This document shows positions 1-12,256 of a DNA stretch of 64,000 nt, in pieces. Every line of letters starts with the position of its first letter. The first letter of the stretch is position 1. Where the stretch lies: the NCBI GenBank assembly GCA_026261815.1, contig JAMPIT010000230.1, positions 42,120,501-42,184,500 of the forward strand. Reading direction: 5' to 3'. This DNA comes from Monarcha castaneiventris obscurior. Lineage: Eukaryota > Chordata > Aves > Passeriformes > Monarchidae. The notes below the pieces were generated by a model. The model was not told where the DNA came from, did no database searches, and saw nothing but the letters and a program-made list of their open reading frames with translations. Made by a program: the position numbers and the translations under genes.

Positions 1-216
1 GGAGCATCTTGAACTAAGACAGATTAATTTTCAGAATAAATTTTAAATGATCCTGTGGCTTTCTAGTGTAGCCCTCTCCTGGTTTTCTCTTAAAATGCTC
101 TAAATTTCGTATAGATGCTGGTTTTTGGAAGCTATACAATACAAGTAAACTCCCCTATATTGGAAAAATAGAAAACTGAACACTGGTAAGACCCACTAGT
201 TGTCCTATTCTGCCCT

Positions 217-263
217 ACATATATATATATACATATATATATGTGTGTGTATATATACACACA
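217..263. repeat. Alternating purine/pyrimidine (AT/GT) microsatellite
   Basis: This is a 47-bp tract in which purine and pyrimidine alternate without a single break, moving from AT to GT to AT to AC repeats. Its last 20 bases (244-263) form a perfect palindrome. Such tracts can adopt left-handed or cruciform DNA and often vary in length between individuals. Confidence 0.9.
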
Positions 264-3200
264 ATTGAAATATTTAGTTTCAGAAGTGAAGATAAATGAA
301 GTGGAAAAATCATAATTTCTCCGTAACCCTTCAACATTCTTGGCTTGCTTTGTAATACAATTTGATGAAATATTTGACGTGGGTTCCAACAAGTTTAGAT
401 CAGAATGAAAATGCATGAAAAAAATTTTCCACAGTTGTAAGCTACCACATCATATTCTCATTCTTAATTAGTTCTTTCAGGTTCTCTAACTCTCCAGAGA
501 AATCGTAGTTTATCCTGCTGAGTATTTGTAAAATTAATTAGGCCTTTATGGCTTGCCCTTCTTTGTTGAAATTCATTTAACTGAAGCTGTCATGAGTAAT
601 TATAGGTGTAGATTTGTAAGAAGCAAAGGAAAAACTTTTCATCTTTGCCACTTTATTGTTGGATGTTTTACCTCTATCAAAAATTAAAGATACATGGTTT
701 TGATTGACATTGTATAGTAGTTTGCTGTATGACAAGACTCAGGCAGCATTAAGACTATTAAAGCAAGTTTTATTCAAACTCTGGAGATGACAGAATGTGG
801 GGAACATGAATTTTAAAGAATCGCAGACAGGCACTCTTCATCCATCCAAAGGTTAAAACCTAATTCCATTTTGGTGTGATACAAGAAATTTCATGAGACT
901 TGTGCTCTTTTTTTGCAATGTCAGGTGAAAATTTCGCCAGGGTGAAAATAAGAATTCTTCTTGGGAAATTTCAGTGCAAGAAAAATAAGAGTAACCTGAA
1001 CTCGGTCAGCTACCTGAGGAAATATCTTTTAAAATAAAGTGTGAAAAGATTTCAACTTCCTAATGTAGACTTCCTCCATTTCTGGTGCAATGCCATTCTG
1101 TATTTTAATTATCTTTAATAAGAATTTTCAGTTTCTCAGCTGAGATGTTGAATGAATGAAGTAACATAGGGTGGATGCATCTTGATTGCTGCTTTTGATT
1201 AGTTAGAATACTGCAGTCTTTCCTGAAAAATCTGATCGATTTGGATAAGTAGGAACTCAAGGCTTTGGAGAGATCTTGAGTTGTTATTTCTGACTATTTA
1301 AGACTGAAAGTAGCTGTGAGGACTCCATCTCTTGAAGACTGATACCACATCATTGACTTAGATTGTAGTCTTTCAGTGTTATCTATTTTCACCTAGCATT
1401 CATTTCTATAGCAGATTTCAATGCCTGATGGGTGATCTTACTTTGTTAACCCTAAACTGCTTTCTATTTACAGGGAAGCCTTTGCATGTTAGGTGGAGTA
1501 CTTTTTGACCCCTTCTCTTACACTTCTGTGTCTTGTGGTTTCAGCATGGGTGAAATTGCTTCAGAATAATCCTATTTGTGTGATTTACTCAGGAAATGCT
1601 TTCACTGTGTGCTCAAAAGATGATCAAATGAGTGAGTCAGTGAGGTGCCTAGTACAAAATGTAAAGCAATATCCTTAGAGTACATAAAAATAGGACAAAG
1701 GCTAATTTCATGGTTGGTATGGTAGAATAGCAGAAGTAATGAATATTAGTTACAGAAAGATTTGTTGAATTTCAAAAAACTTTCCATAGTTCATTTTGTA
1801 AAATGTATGACATTAATTTTTAATAGACCGTCTCATGTCTGTGCCTGTCTTCCTTTGTAAAGATTAGTCTTGTTAAGCTGATGGATGTGTGTATAATGTG
1901 TACACTTGAGTCAAAGAGGTTAAATTGTCCTAATTCCATTCATTAAATGTTTCTCATGTACTACTAGCCTTTGGACAGGCAATAAGTAAGTAGATTAAAT
2001 TTTCTTGTCCATTGTGGCGTTTAGTACATGGGGTGGGGGAGAAAGAGAGGATGGTGTTGTAAAGTTTGTGTGTTATGGACCTGATTGTTACACTTACAGA
2101 AAGCAGATAATCTCTAATATTCTACCTTAATTCACTGTATCTCCTATGGCATCTCATGCCAGCTACTACTTTACACAGTTTCTTAGATAAAAAAGCTTGT
2201 TTTGACAGATGCTTAGTAAGGTGTGAAAGGCAGTGGCATGAACTCCTCAGAAAAGGATGAATAATCTCTGACTGTCATATGTGAAGAAGGAAGGTCCAAG
2301 TGCATTGAATTAGACAACATGAGCATGTGTGGTCTTCCCATGTCCTCATCTGACCATTTCTGATGTGTGGTGAAAGTGGCAGGAGCTCTTTCAGTAGGTG
2401 TAGAGCTCCCACGGCTGTTAGCCTGAATGCTAATTGAACAGCAGCTCTGTAACACAGAGAAACCTCAGTCAGACAGGTGAAATAAATGCTGTGTGCACCA
2501 AAGAATGAGTCTGAAACACCTCAGAGGTACTGCAGCCTAGCACAGTCAGGCTGACAGGTACTGCACAGACCAGGTAAGTAAAAAATTATTGCAATAAGAG
2601 AGGGGATAAACAGCTGGTGTTAGGATATGAATCAATGTGGTTAAATTGAAGTGAGGGTTCACATTGAGAAGCACCATTAAACACTGAGGGTAGTGAGACC
2701 TTGTAGTGCTTACCTGCAAAAACTTCAGGATCTCCATTTCTAGTGTTTTGGAATAAGAAAATATTCACTAGGAGCTGTATAGATATAAGTGATTCAGCCT
2801 TGGCAGGAGGTGTGAACGAAATGTTCTCATGAATACCCTTCCCTGCCCAATTTGCCATAATTCACCTTGTATAACCTAGGGTGACTGGCTGCCTGACACA
2901 CATGTCCTCAAAAAGCATAAATTTCTCTGTCTTAGTGTGTCGGGAGAAGCACCAAGACAGACATCTCAGCTGCCTTGATCTTTGCTTCTGCTGGTCAAAG
3001 CACTTTTAGTCAGCTGCCCTTTAGTAGGACAAAAGACAGGATGTTGGACACCGAAGATAACTGAGAATATTTGTATTCAAAAGTTGTTTGAAATTCTATG
3101 TTTTGAATTTTGAGTAAAAACAATCTTGTAATTAAAAAATAAAAGGCAGGAAAAATACAGGTGAATACAAGATGCTCAGATATTGTATGGCCATATTACT

Positions 3201-6200
3201 TGGGGAGAAAAGTGTCAAAATTTTTTCCTGCATGCTTTTTATAATTGATATCCTTTTGTCCATCAGCCACAAAAGCTTAGAGTTTGGTTTAATAAAATAC
3301 AAAGATCTGAGAATACTTAATCAAACATTTAATTTAGTCTCTTTTGTTTCACATTATCTTTTCAGTCTTAATACATCTGCAGTAACCAAGGTTGCAAGTA
3401 ATTGCAGCTAAGGTTCCCGGTAATAAAATGTCTTGATACTGAAAATTAGCCAGATGAAGTTTTAAGGTATCCAGCACCAAAGGAGGAGCAATGTTTTCTT
3501 ACCTAACCTCTGTGAGAAACAGAACCACACCCTGATCTTTTCTTTAGCCTGTGAAGTACAAGTGGTATTTCACTGTATTCTGAAACACACTGGTAAGATG
3601 CAAACTGTGGTCACATCATGACATAATTTCATTGTATCAGTGATCACTAGGCATGGAGTCTGTTGATAATCTGTGGACTGGTCTTTCCCAGGCAATTAGT
3701 CCTTCTAATCCAGACCAAGAACAAGTGATGGTTGTTAACTGGCTGTTTATATGAACTTACAGCACTGCACCCCCCTGAGTATCTCCACTGTATCACAGAA
3801 CAGGCTTTTTTGAAATTTCAAAATTGTTCAGAAATTGCTGCTTTATATTGAAAAAAACCCCAAAATTCTCTAATGGCCCAAATCCCCATCATGCCCACAT
3901 GTTGGAATTTAATTTCTCTAATATGTTCTAGTGTATCCCTATTGCATATGTAAGGAATTGGGGGAAAGCTTTATTTCTTTTAATCAGGGGTGATACTTGT
4001 GTTGAGGAAACGTAGAAAAGCTCACCCCCATGCTCTAACGGACCTTATCTAGATATTGGGTTAGCCTGTACTCTGACCCTTCTTAGGATGGCGTGTCTAG
4101 AGGCATCCAGGGTGGTCAGTTCTTAGGAGGAAAAAAGCATGACTTTGACTTCTGCTATGAGCTTCTTTTTCCCCTCTGGAATTTAATAAACTCAGGATTT
4201 TTAGTTGATGAGACATATGGAGCCATTAAGACTTGGCATCTGAACAGCTACTTTTTTCAATACGGCAGAGTTTTCATTCTTTCTTTTAATAATAAAGTGC
4301 CAATAACAAACTAAGTGATTTTAAGCACACTGTTCTTGGTGCTGAGTATGTTTTCTTTTCCCACCACATTTTTTGTCTTATATTTTTGCATTTTTGAGAC
4401 TGTTGGAATTATGCATCTAATCATGTTGCAATATATGAGAATAAAAGTCTATAATGAAAGTAAATATGAAATCTATCAGAATGTGATAGCTTGTTCTTTC
4501 TGATTATTAAATTCTCTCATAAAACCAACCTAAACTCAGTGTTAAGGCACCTTTACTGTGTTGCTTTATTGTACTGAGCAAAAGAAGACATTACAAAAAA
4601 TAGAGGAAATAACATTAATTTTTAAGTATGTGTTTTGTTTTAAGTATGTTTCACTGACTTTCAGACACAGTGTTTGCCAGGATTTTACAGTATTTCACAT
4701 TTTATTCATCTATAGAAACACAGAATTTACCTAGTGTATCCATAAGATAGAACAAAATGAGGATTGACCCAATTTACTCAAACTGAGACACATGCAAAGC
4801 TTAAAATTGCTAACTAATAAAATTAGTTTTATTGCAACAGATATTTTTATTATAGTGATGCTAAGGCTTTGCCTGTGATTGCATTAATCACAGGGTTCAA
4901 AGGCTACAAGAGACAGGTTGTGTGAGCTTTCTTGCTGGACACTGATACATCATGCCCCTGGATCCTGAGTGTTTTCTAGCTGTACTTTTCAAAAGGAAGA
5001 CAATCCATTTGTTTACTCTGCTACAGCAAAGGTGACAGTTCATGGTTCAGGGCACACATTAAGGAAACTTGATCACACATGCAGTGACTTGGACTTGTCC
5101 TCTGTGAAAATCTTGGTCCCAAAAGCAAATGACCAAAACCTGTTTGGCTTCCTTAGAGCTGTTGTTAAATTGTTGGGGCTTTTTGTTGAATTTGCTAAGC
5201 TTTTATCTTGCAGTAGTCTGTGACACAAATATTAAGTGGCATGAATGAATGAATAACTGTAGCTTTTCTGTCTTATTGGATGTGGAAATCAAAACAAGAT
5301 GGAATCAGGAGAACTGCAGCTCCACTGCAGTCATCAGCTCAGGTACAGCTGCCCAGTGTTGTAGCTAATTCAGGTATCTCTGTTTGCAAAGTAGCAGAAA
5401 TTGCATGGAATTTAGTGCCAGTGCACCAATTCATTTATGGGCACTGCTTTTGGGGGGGTCTGTGCTGCCCTGCATGTGTGGATGGTACTGGGCACCCTCT
5501 TAAACTCAGCTTGGACTCCTCAGTGTAGTGGTGATGAACGTGAAGCAAGGTGTCCAGCTTCCACCTATCAACACATTTCTCAAGTGTCTCAGTGTCCTTG
5601 AGAGGGGTTAGATAGGTGTCTATCCCCAGGTAAGGGGAGTGCTGTTGTAGCAAGGCATAAGCCAAAGCATAGCAGTCCTTGTGAGTGCCTGATGGGAAGC
5701 CTGGCTTCAGCCAACCATGTTTTCACTGCTGGGAAGGGGAAAAATCATAACTTCCTTGAAATAGACACATTTCCACTTACTATCCTAATAATTAAGGACA
5801 AAGATATCATACAAGGCATTTAATATAAATTCTTCCTCATAGGAGAAGTTTTCATATTTATTGACTAAGTCTGTATTTATGAAAAATGACAATCTTAAAG
5901 TTGCAGTTTCTGATTTTGGAAGTTTTGGCAGCAGTGTGCCACGTGTAACTGCACTTGCTCATCTGGCCAGCATCCCATGCCAAGGGCAAGAAGGTTTTGC
6001 TGCTTTTACCTAGGAGTCAGGTTTTTTTAGTGTATGCACCCTTCTGAACTGTGCTGCTACTGAAGTATACTCCTGCTGAGAGTGCACCCCACTGCTACTC
6101 AGCCAAAGCTTGTAGTGCCATCTACTTGATACTCTGACAGGTCCTAAATTTAGGAGCTAAAGCAGACTCCAGTCACTCAGAGTGAGGCAGAGAAAGATTG

Positions 6201-6616
6201 CTAGGGTAAGGATCTTGGCATGTTCATTGCCGGTTTGCATTTTGGGCTGTAAGCCTTGCATTTGATGGCTTCACATTTGGCAGGTGACATTTTTAGGAGC
6301 AGTTAACATTAGGGTGAAGAAGTGTGCCTCGTAATGCTGCCTGAGGCTTTGGGGGAAGGTGGCAAGACTGTGTGAAAGAGAAGCCGTGTGCTGCTACTCT
6401 GACTTCAGCCCTGTGCACTTTCTCTTCTAGCATTGTTACTCCAGTGCTACCCCATACAAGCAAATGAAACTGGGTTATTTTCAAATTCCCAACGCAACTT
6501 TTCTGTCTAGTAGATGTATTACAATCAGTTGATGTGATTCTTCATGCCAGTTGCTTCACATGAGCAAAAGTTAACTTCAGTGTGATTTATTTGAATCATC
6601 CTAATTTTATGTCATT

Positions 6617-6645
6617 AAAAAAAAAAAAAAAAGAAAGAAAGAAAG
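6617..6645. repeat. Poly(A) tract grading into (GAAA)n
   Basis: Sixteen As are followed by four GAAA units, with further A-rich sequence to about 6662. It could be the decayed tail of a retroposed element inserted in + orientation, but I recognise no element body upstream. It may simply be an A-rich simple repeat. Confidence 0.75.
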
Positions 6646-9600
6646 ACCAAGCCAAAAAAAACCCACAAGAAATTCAGAAATATTTTTCCTTTCTGCATGG
6701 AACATATTTTAACCATCTTAAGTCACAGTAGTTTCAACATCTAGTTATGGTTACAAATCTAGTGGTATTATGCCACCTGAGGATGATGAATGCTGCCAGG
6801 AGGCTGCAATTGGGAAGTCTCATGATGTTTCCCAAAGAGCTGGACAGACAAGCTGTGCTCTACTTTTTTCATGAGCAGGTTATAGCTAAGTTTTTTCAAA
6901 GGTACTTAAAGCCTGCTGATTGGGGTAGGAGTTGTGGGTGGACTATACTAGTTTAATTTGGAGCATAAGAACTGAGTGTCCTGTAGAGCATGTAAGTAGT
7001 ATTTGGTTTATGTTAAGCTACCGGTTACTTAAAACAGGCAACTTTTAAAATGTAAAGTTAAATAAACTTACTTTCCTCTTGGAAGAATTATGTGAGTTAC
7101 AAACCATAGTTTGGGGCTCGAAGATGGCAAATTGTGCTTTTCTGAGTACCATATCACTGTAGAATTTGAATGTTTTTGTGATTCTTGAAAGGAGAGTACA
7201 GTCTTTCTTTCTTTCTTCTCCATTGATAATAGATTTGTTTACAAATGTGAGTCTTACTCAAAGAAAGCTGAGTAAAATCTGACCAATGCATCAAAACAGC
7301 TGAGCTACTGTGAGACTGTAGGAACTGATCATGTAAATTTTGTCCCTTGATTTGGTAGGGCTTGGTACAGCATTGCTCCTCATATCAATAGAGAAGATCC
7401 AAGCTCAAGCTGGCTGTCTTCTCCTGTTGCTGTATACACTCCCTCTCGGACACAAGAACCTTGCATGTTCAAAATTCAGAAAAAAATCCACAACAGGTTG
7501 TGTCAGGCTTTGATTCAATGTTTTTCGGACAGGTTCTCACCGGGAGATGGTGGTGAGAGTCAGCTATTTATGCAACACATCAAGACAGCAAGACCTGCTG
7601 GGGAGCATCTTTCCCTTCTCTTCTAGTGCTCTGTGTCAGGAGCTGGGTGGGAGGGTCTGTGTCTCAGTGGGTTTCTTGTGCTTTTTCTGACTGGGATGGG
7701 GACCTTCACTTGCCTAAAGAACATCTGAAGAGCTTCAGAGTGGGATTTTACGTGACCAGTTCTCTTCTTCTTCTTACTTTGATACTCATGTTTTTCATAC
7801 ATAGTGCTTCATTGCAAAGGGGCAGGGTGGAAGGGCATGATAAGAAATCTCTTGTACTTGCCACAGCCTGGAAATGGAGATTTGGGAAATGCTTTCTCTG
7901 CTTGTGGGACAGTAGATGGAGCTGTTTGTTACACACTTGAAACCTGCTCCTTCAAAAAATTAGAAACTCAAAAATGTCATTGAGAAACAGTTTTCATTTG
8001 CACTGATGGGATGATGTATTTTAGCACTAGTTTGGTCACCTTAGGGATCTGAGATGCTAGTTCTTTAAAGATTGATCAATTTAGATAGAAAAGTAAACTG
8101 ATGTTTTAAAAATAATGCAGCTTCTTGAATGCTGTTTGATCTGTCAAGTCTTTGTTCTGCTATTAATATAGTTTTCTATACTGATCAAATGGAGCAGCTC
8201 TGTCCTGCTGTGCTGCACTTGGCTCTTCCAGTTTTGTCCCTTCTTTTTGTAAGATTGCACATACATTTGCAATTAAAATGCTTATAAATTTGATTCATTT
8301 TATATTGGTTATGTCACAGTGTTAGAGTTGATAATTTACTTTTTCCTTTTTTCTTTACCATTATAAAGGATTTTTTAAACATAGTCCTTTGGAGCACCAG
8401 CATTCTTCTCCATACCTCCATTTTGCAAAAGTGATATAAGTTAATTTTTCCTACACTGAACAAACAGAGATCCAAGTATCAGCAAAGAGACCTTTGATTG
8501 GTTTCGTTTGCGTACAGTTTGATTTACATGAGATGGAAGAGCTTAGGCTCAGAAAGGATGGGCCTGTTTGTATTTTGCCCTTGCTTTTCACTTCTTTGTC
8601 TGAATGAGGATTGGGTAGATCCAAAGAGATAATCCTTTTGCAGAGGGTGGTCCAGGAATTTTCTTGGAGAACTGTCATCGCTTGCGAAGGCCCCTGGCTC
8701 CTTCCCTCTTTGATGAGCTGCTGTCGGAGGTGTTCTGCAAGAGCTTTCTCAAGCCTTTTCGGTGGTGAAATCAAAATGTTTGGCTTAAGGGAAGCTGACA
8801 CTGTAACTGAATTTACATTGATACATTTATGTTGCCTGTTTGCAAGTTTAAAGAGCAAAGTTGCTGAACTAAGCCAGAGAATCCGTAGTAGTAACAGATA
8901 CTCTTCTGTTTTCTTTTGCTAATGAAAGCCAATAAAATAGTAACTGCAGTTTCTTTTGCCAATCTGTACTTAATAATAACCGTTGATATAAATGAACTTC
9001 TTTCATATAATAGCCTTCTTTCCAGTGTTGGCAGGTGAGAAAATTAAAGTAAGCGTATAATTTAATTTTCTGTAGCAGGTAATGTAGCAGAACATTATGG
9101 TACGCAGTCAGGAGCACAAGCAAAGTATTACTTGCAGTCTTTATTTTCTTGGTGTTGTACTGGACATCAGTTACTAAGGTTTATTGGTGAAATAATCATG
9201 TTTACTGGAGAAATAATAAAAAATAAACAGCAGTGTGTAATTTGCAGAATCCCTGGGTTCTCTTGCTTAGTTAACTGTATACTCAGTAAAGCTATTCTTG
9301 GAAGCCAGAGGGATCTGCTTTTACAGTATTACATAACCGGCTGAAGTCAGGAATCTGAAACTTAAATAATAGCAGCAACAGCATCTCATTTTAAACCCAA
9401 ATTACCTAATGACTTCTAAAGTGAATTACTCAGTAATGAAAAAATAGCAGTGCACCAATTGTTATTGCTATTATTCATCTTATCATCAGCTCTGGAAGAC
9501 TTCAGGATGTTCCATGAATGCAGGGCTGTATCATATTCCAGTCATTTGAAAACTCATGTGTAGGTGATGGTGTCTTTCTGTAAGTCAGTGATAGTAGATT

Positions 9601-10169
9601 ACTCATTTCTGAAATACTTTTGGCATTTTCTTGGAATGTGATTATTTTCATAAAAGAAGGATTTCCTGCAGGCATATCCCCTTTGATTTTGAAAATCTGA
9701 GCAAAACATTTGGCCACAATTTTGGCAGTTTATACTTTATGAGGAAAACAAATTGAGCTGCTTTATGGAGAAAGCTTTGGAAAATGTGGTTAGAACCAAA
9801 CTAATTAAGTCATGTTTGCTGAATTTGCAGAAAAGCTGAAATGATGCTTTGGAGGTGTAAATTATCCCCTTTGTATCAATTCAGATGGCAGTAAGGATGC
9901 CCTCAGTGTTAACTATTTTTCTGATCATCAAAATGTTTAGGGAAAGGGAAGTAGCCATCTATTACTAGGATTTGAAAGAAAAATGAAGTTTCTTTGTGGA
10001 ATGACTATCAACTCAGTTTTGATTACTTCCTTTGTTTTTCTGTAACATGGGTGACTGAATTTGCCAGTGAATTAGTACAACTAAAGTGCTTTTTAACGAT
10101 GGGGGAGTAATTAAAAAAAAACCCAAAACAACAAAAAACCAGAATTTTGAGCAGAGATATCAAGAGGAA

Positions 10170-11050
10170 GCTTTCTGGAGAGTTTTTGAGTGTGCTATCT
10201 GAGGAAGAGGATGAAAAAGGAGCACTGCAGGAAGATAAAGTCAGTTAATGACTGCAAAAGAAATTTTTTGCATTGGCTTTTATTTCTTTTTCTTACTGGA
10301 AGAATTTAGAAGAGTTTTCACATCAGTCTCTCGCTGTGTGAGGGCTGCCTTAATTGGAAGTGTCAAGAGTAAGTTTTAAACTAAATCAGTAAAGAGAAAT
10401 TAGTCTCCAGAACCAGATGGCAATTGCTCACAGCTTCTACAGGAACTCAAGAAATGAAGTGGTTGAACTGTGGCATGAAAATCGTCTCCTAAATTGATCT
10501 TGATACCAGGAAAATTAATGGATTTGACATGTGATGCTGGTTTCTAAATGGGGATGCAGGAATGGGCAAGCTGCACACCAGGAAGTCTGATTTCTATACT
10601 CAAAAAATAATGAAGTTGGTAAAAAAATAATCATACTCAAACCAGGAATACTGAGGAGGAATCCACCTGATTTTGGAGGCAAAGTCACTCCTTGCAAATC
10701 GAGCAGAGGGCCTTGAAGGATCTGACAAACATGAATTATGGTGATCAGGTTGCTGTACTTCACATGGATTTAAAAGGTTTTCAGTGAGTTCACTCAATGG
10801 AAGCTCTTGAGGAAAAGAAGCTGTTGACAATAAGAGGGAATGTATTTAATGGATTGAATACTGATTTTTAAAGATCAGGCCAGGCAGAAAAATAGGATTC
10901 AATGGTCACTTTTCTTAGTATTAGATTATTACGGGATTTCCTTTAAAAACTGTGTGAGAATAAATAATGAAATTAGCAAATTTGCTGAGAAAAGTTGCAC
11001 AGAGACTTCTGATCCTTAATGACAGGGCAGCAAAGCACCAAGCGAGACTG
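10170..11050 (+). mobile_element. CR1-clade (L3-like) LINE ORF2 relic, degenerate
   Basis: A very old non-LTR retrotransposon fragment lies in + orientation and matches the order of the CR1/L3 reverse-transcriptase region. Landmarks in order: a decayed 'NEFFA' segment near 10259-10280; 'PDG' and a Leu-rich helix at 10413-10450; a 'SLISI' remnant of the SLTSIPGK motif at 10578-10612; the 'GF-KGKSCL' area at 10665-10692; the 'LDF-KAF' area at 10749-10790; the 'RG--LSWI-NWL' area at 10804-10878; the 'NGQ-S' area at 10891-10916; a 'KFAD' remnant near 10953-10988; and a 'DLNDWAAK' remnant near 11008-11047. Many frameshifts, stops and small deletions are present, so it is inactive. Boundaries are approximate; no 3' terminal repeat is seen. 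Confidence 0.72.
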
Positions 11051-11950
11051 TTGGTCAGTTCAGGTTTTTTATACGCATACATGTACGTATCTGTACAAAG
11101 ACACTGATGTTTCCATAGGTGATGTTTTCTTAAATAAAGCAACAAGCATACTTACCAACCTTAAGGCCCTTGTAATATAAATGTTTCAGTAGGGAGAACT
11201 CAATCCATCACAGAAAAAGTGCTAATGATCATCTTAATGTGTACTACTTGAAAAATTTGGGCCCAGTTTGTGACTCATGTTGCTGTTACATTTGGGAAGG
11301 TAATTTCAGCCATTTGGGAAGACTATTAAACCATTTTTATTCTGCTTCTTTATTCAAATGTTGATAGCCATTTTTGCTTACTAAAGGTTGAAAAGATTTG
11401 TGACTGAGTCACAGATGTGTAGAAAATTATTTATTTAGGCCTACACAGAGCCAGAAAATGAAGCTACTGTAGCTTAGAGTAAGTTCTTAAAATAGTTTCA
11501 ATTGTTATATTTTCTCCTATAGAAGCTTAAATGTGCATGGGAAAAATATACCTCTTATGTTTGAGGAAGATAAAATTTTCTTAAGTTTGCCTGAATAATT
11601 TGAACAAAACAATATCTGATGAGGTAGTTCATGGTTCAGAAGATAACCTTGCCACCATTTCTAGCAAAACATTTTGATGTGATTTGGAGTTCAGCTGATT
11701 TTCTACAGGCTGCAGTGTTTCATGTATGTTTTGGTTATTCTGAAGAGTATTCGAATGCTATTGTTTTGTTAACATAATAAAAAAATTTTTTGCTATTTGT
11801 TATATTAGACCTTAATTGATAGGATGAGAAATTACAGTAGATTTGAAGTCATCTTCCCTTACATATAAATTAATGTATGTTTTCAATTTTTAATGCCATT
11901 ATCTCTAGCAACAAAGAATAAATTAAGATGTATCCATTATGTATATCTCC

Positions 11951-12045
11951 TATAGCACTTTTCACTTGCAGGTGTGATGGTGCCCTACAGAGAAGTTGGG
12001 CAAGTATTGTCATCTCCATTTAGCAAATGAGGAAAGAACAAAACC
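11951..12045 (-). mobile_element. MIR-like SINE fragment (minus orientation)
   Basis: The + strand reads as the reverse complement of a MIR 3' half: a 'tagcacttt' box near 11953, then 'aagtattgtcatctccattt' at 12003-12022 followed by 'agcaaatgaggaaa'. This mirrors the MIR pattern 'aagtattatcatccccattttacagatgaggaaac'. Only the tail-side part is recognisable, and the middle (11965-12000) is badly decayed. A chance match is possible because the motif is short. Confidence 0.45.
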
Positions 12046-12221
12046 AGTGCTCTGGAGGATTGTATTGTTAAGGAATTGTGTCCAATTTCAATTAATCCAT
12101 TAGTGTTTGTTTGAATATTTTTAAAAAACCAGTAGCCATAGCATCTATAGTTGATACCATCCTCCATGTGTCAGAGTTAAATTTCTGGTCTTGAACCTTT
12201 TTGCTGTTTTCTCTGCCTAAC

Positions 12222-12256
12222 TCCTTTAATATGAAGTGGGGCTTCATATTAAAGGA
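12222..12256. repeat. Perfect inverted repeat, 15-bp arms, 5-nt loop
   Basis: TCCTTTAATATGAAG (12222-12236) is followed by loop TGGGG and its exact reverse complement (12242-12256). The arms have no mismatch. It is too short for an ordinary microRNA precursor and has no T-run typical of a pol III terminator. It may mark a templated inversion during replication. Confidence 0.9.

Larger units (their letters stand above)
1..10169 (+). other. MYRIP: Inferred MYRIP intron, first part; no gene seen
   Basis: This region is A/T-rich and CpG-poor, and every reading frame is closed within short distances except for scattered chance frames. I looked for the exon that should carry the MYRIP start codon and first Rab-binding helix (a charged stretch ending in several Glu and Arg before a phase 2 donor) and did not find it. 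Apart from the simple repeats listed separately, the only open frame of note is a 135-codon minus-strand one at 8451-8858, treated as a lead. Assignment to an intron is inferred from the exon at 30.46 kb; the gene's upstream limit is not visible. Confidence 0.6.
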
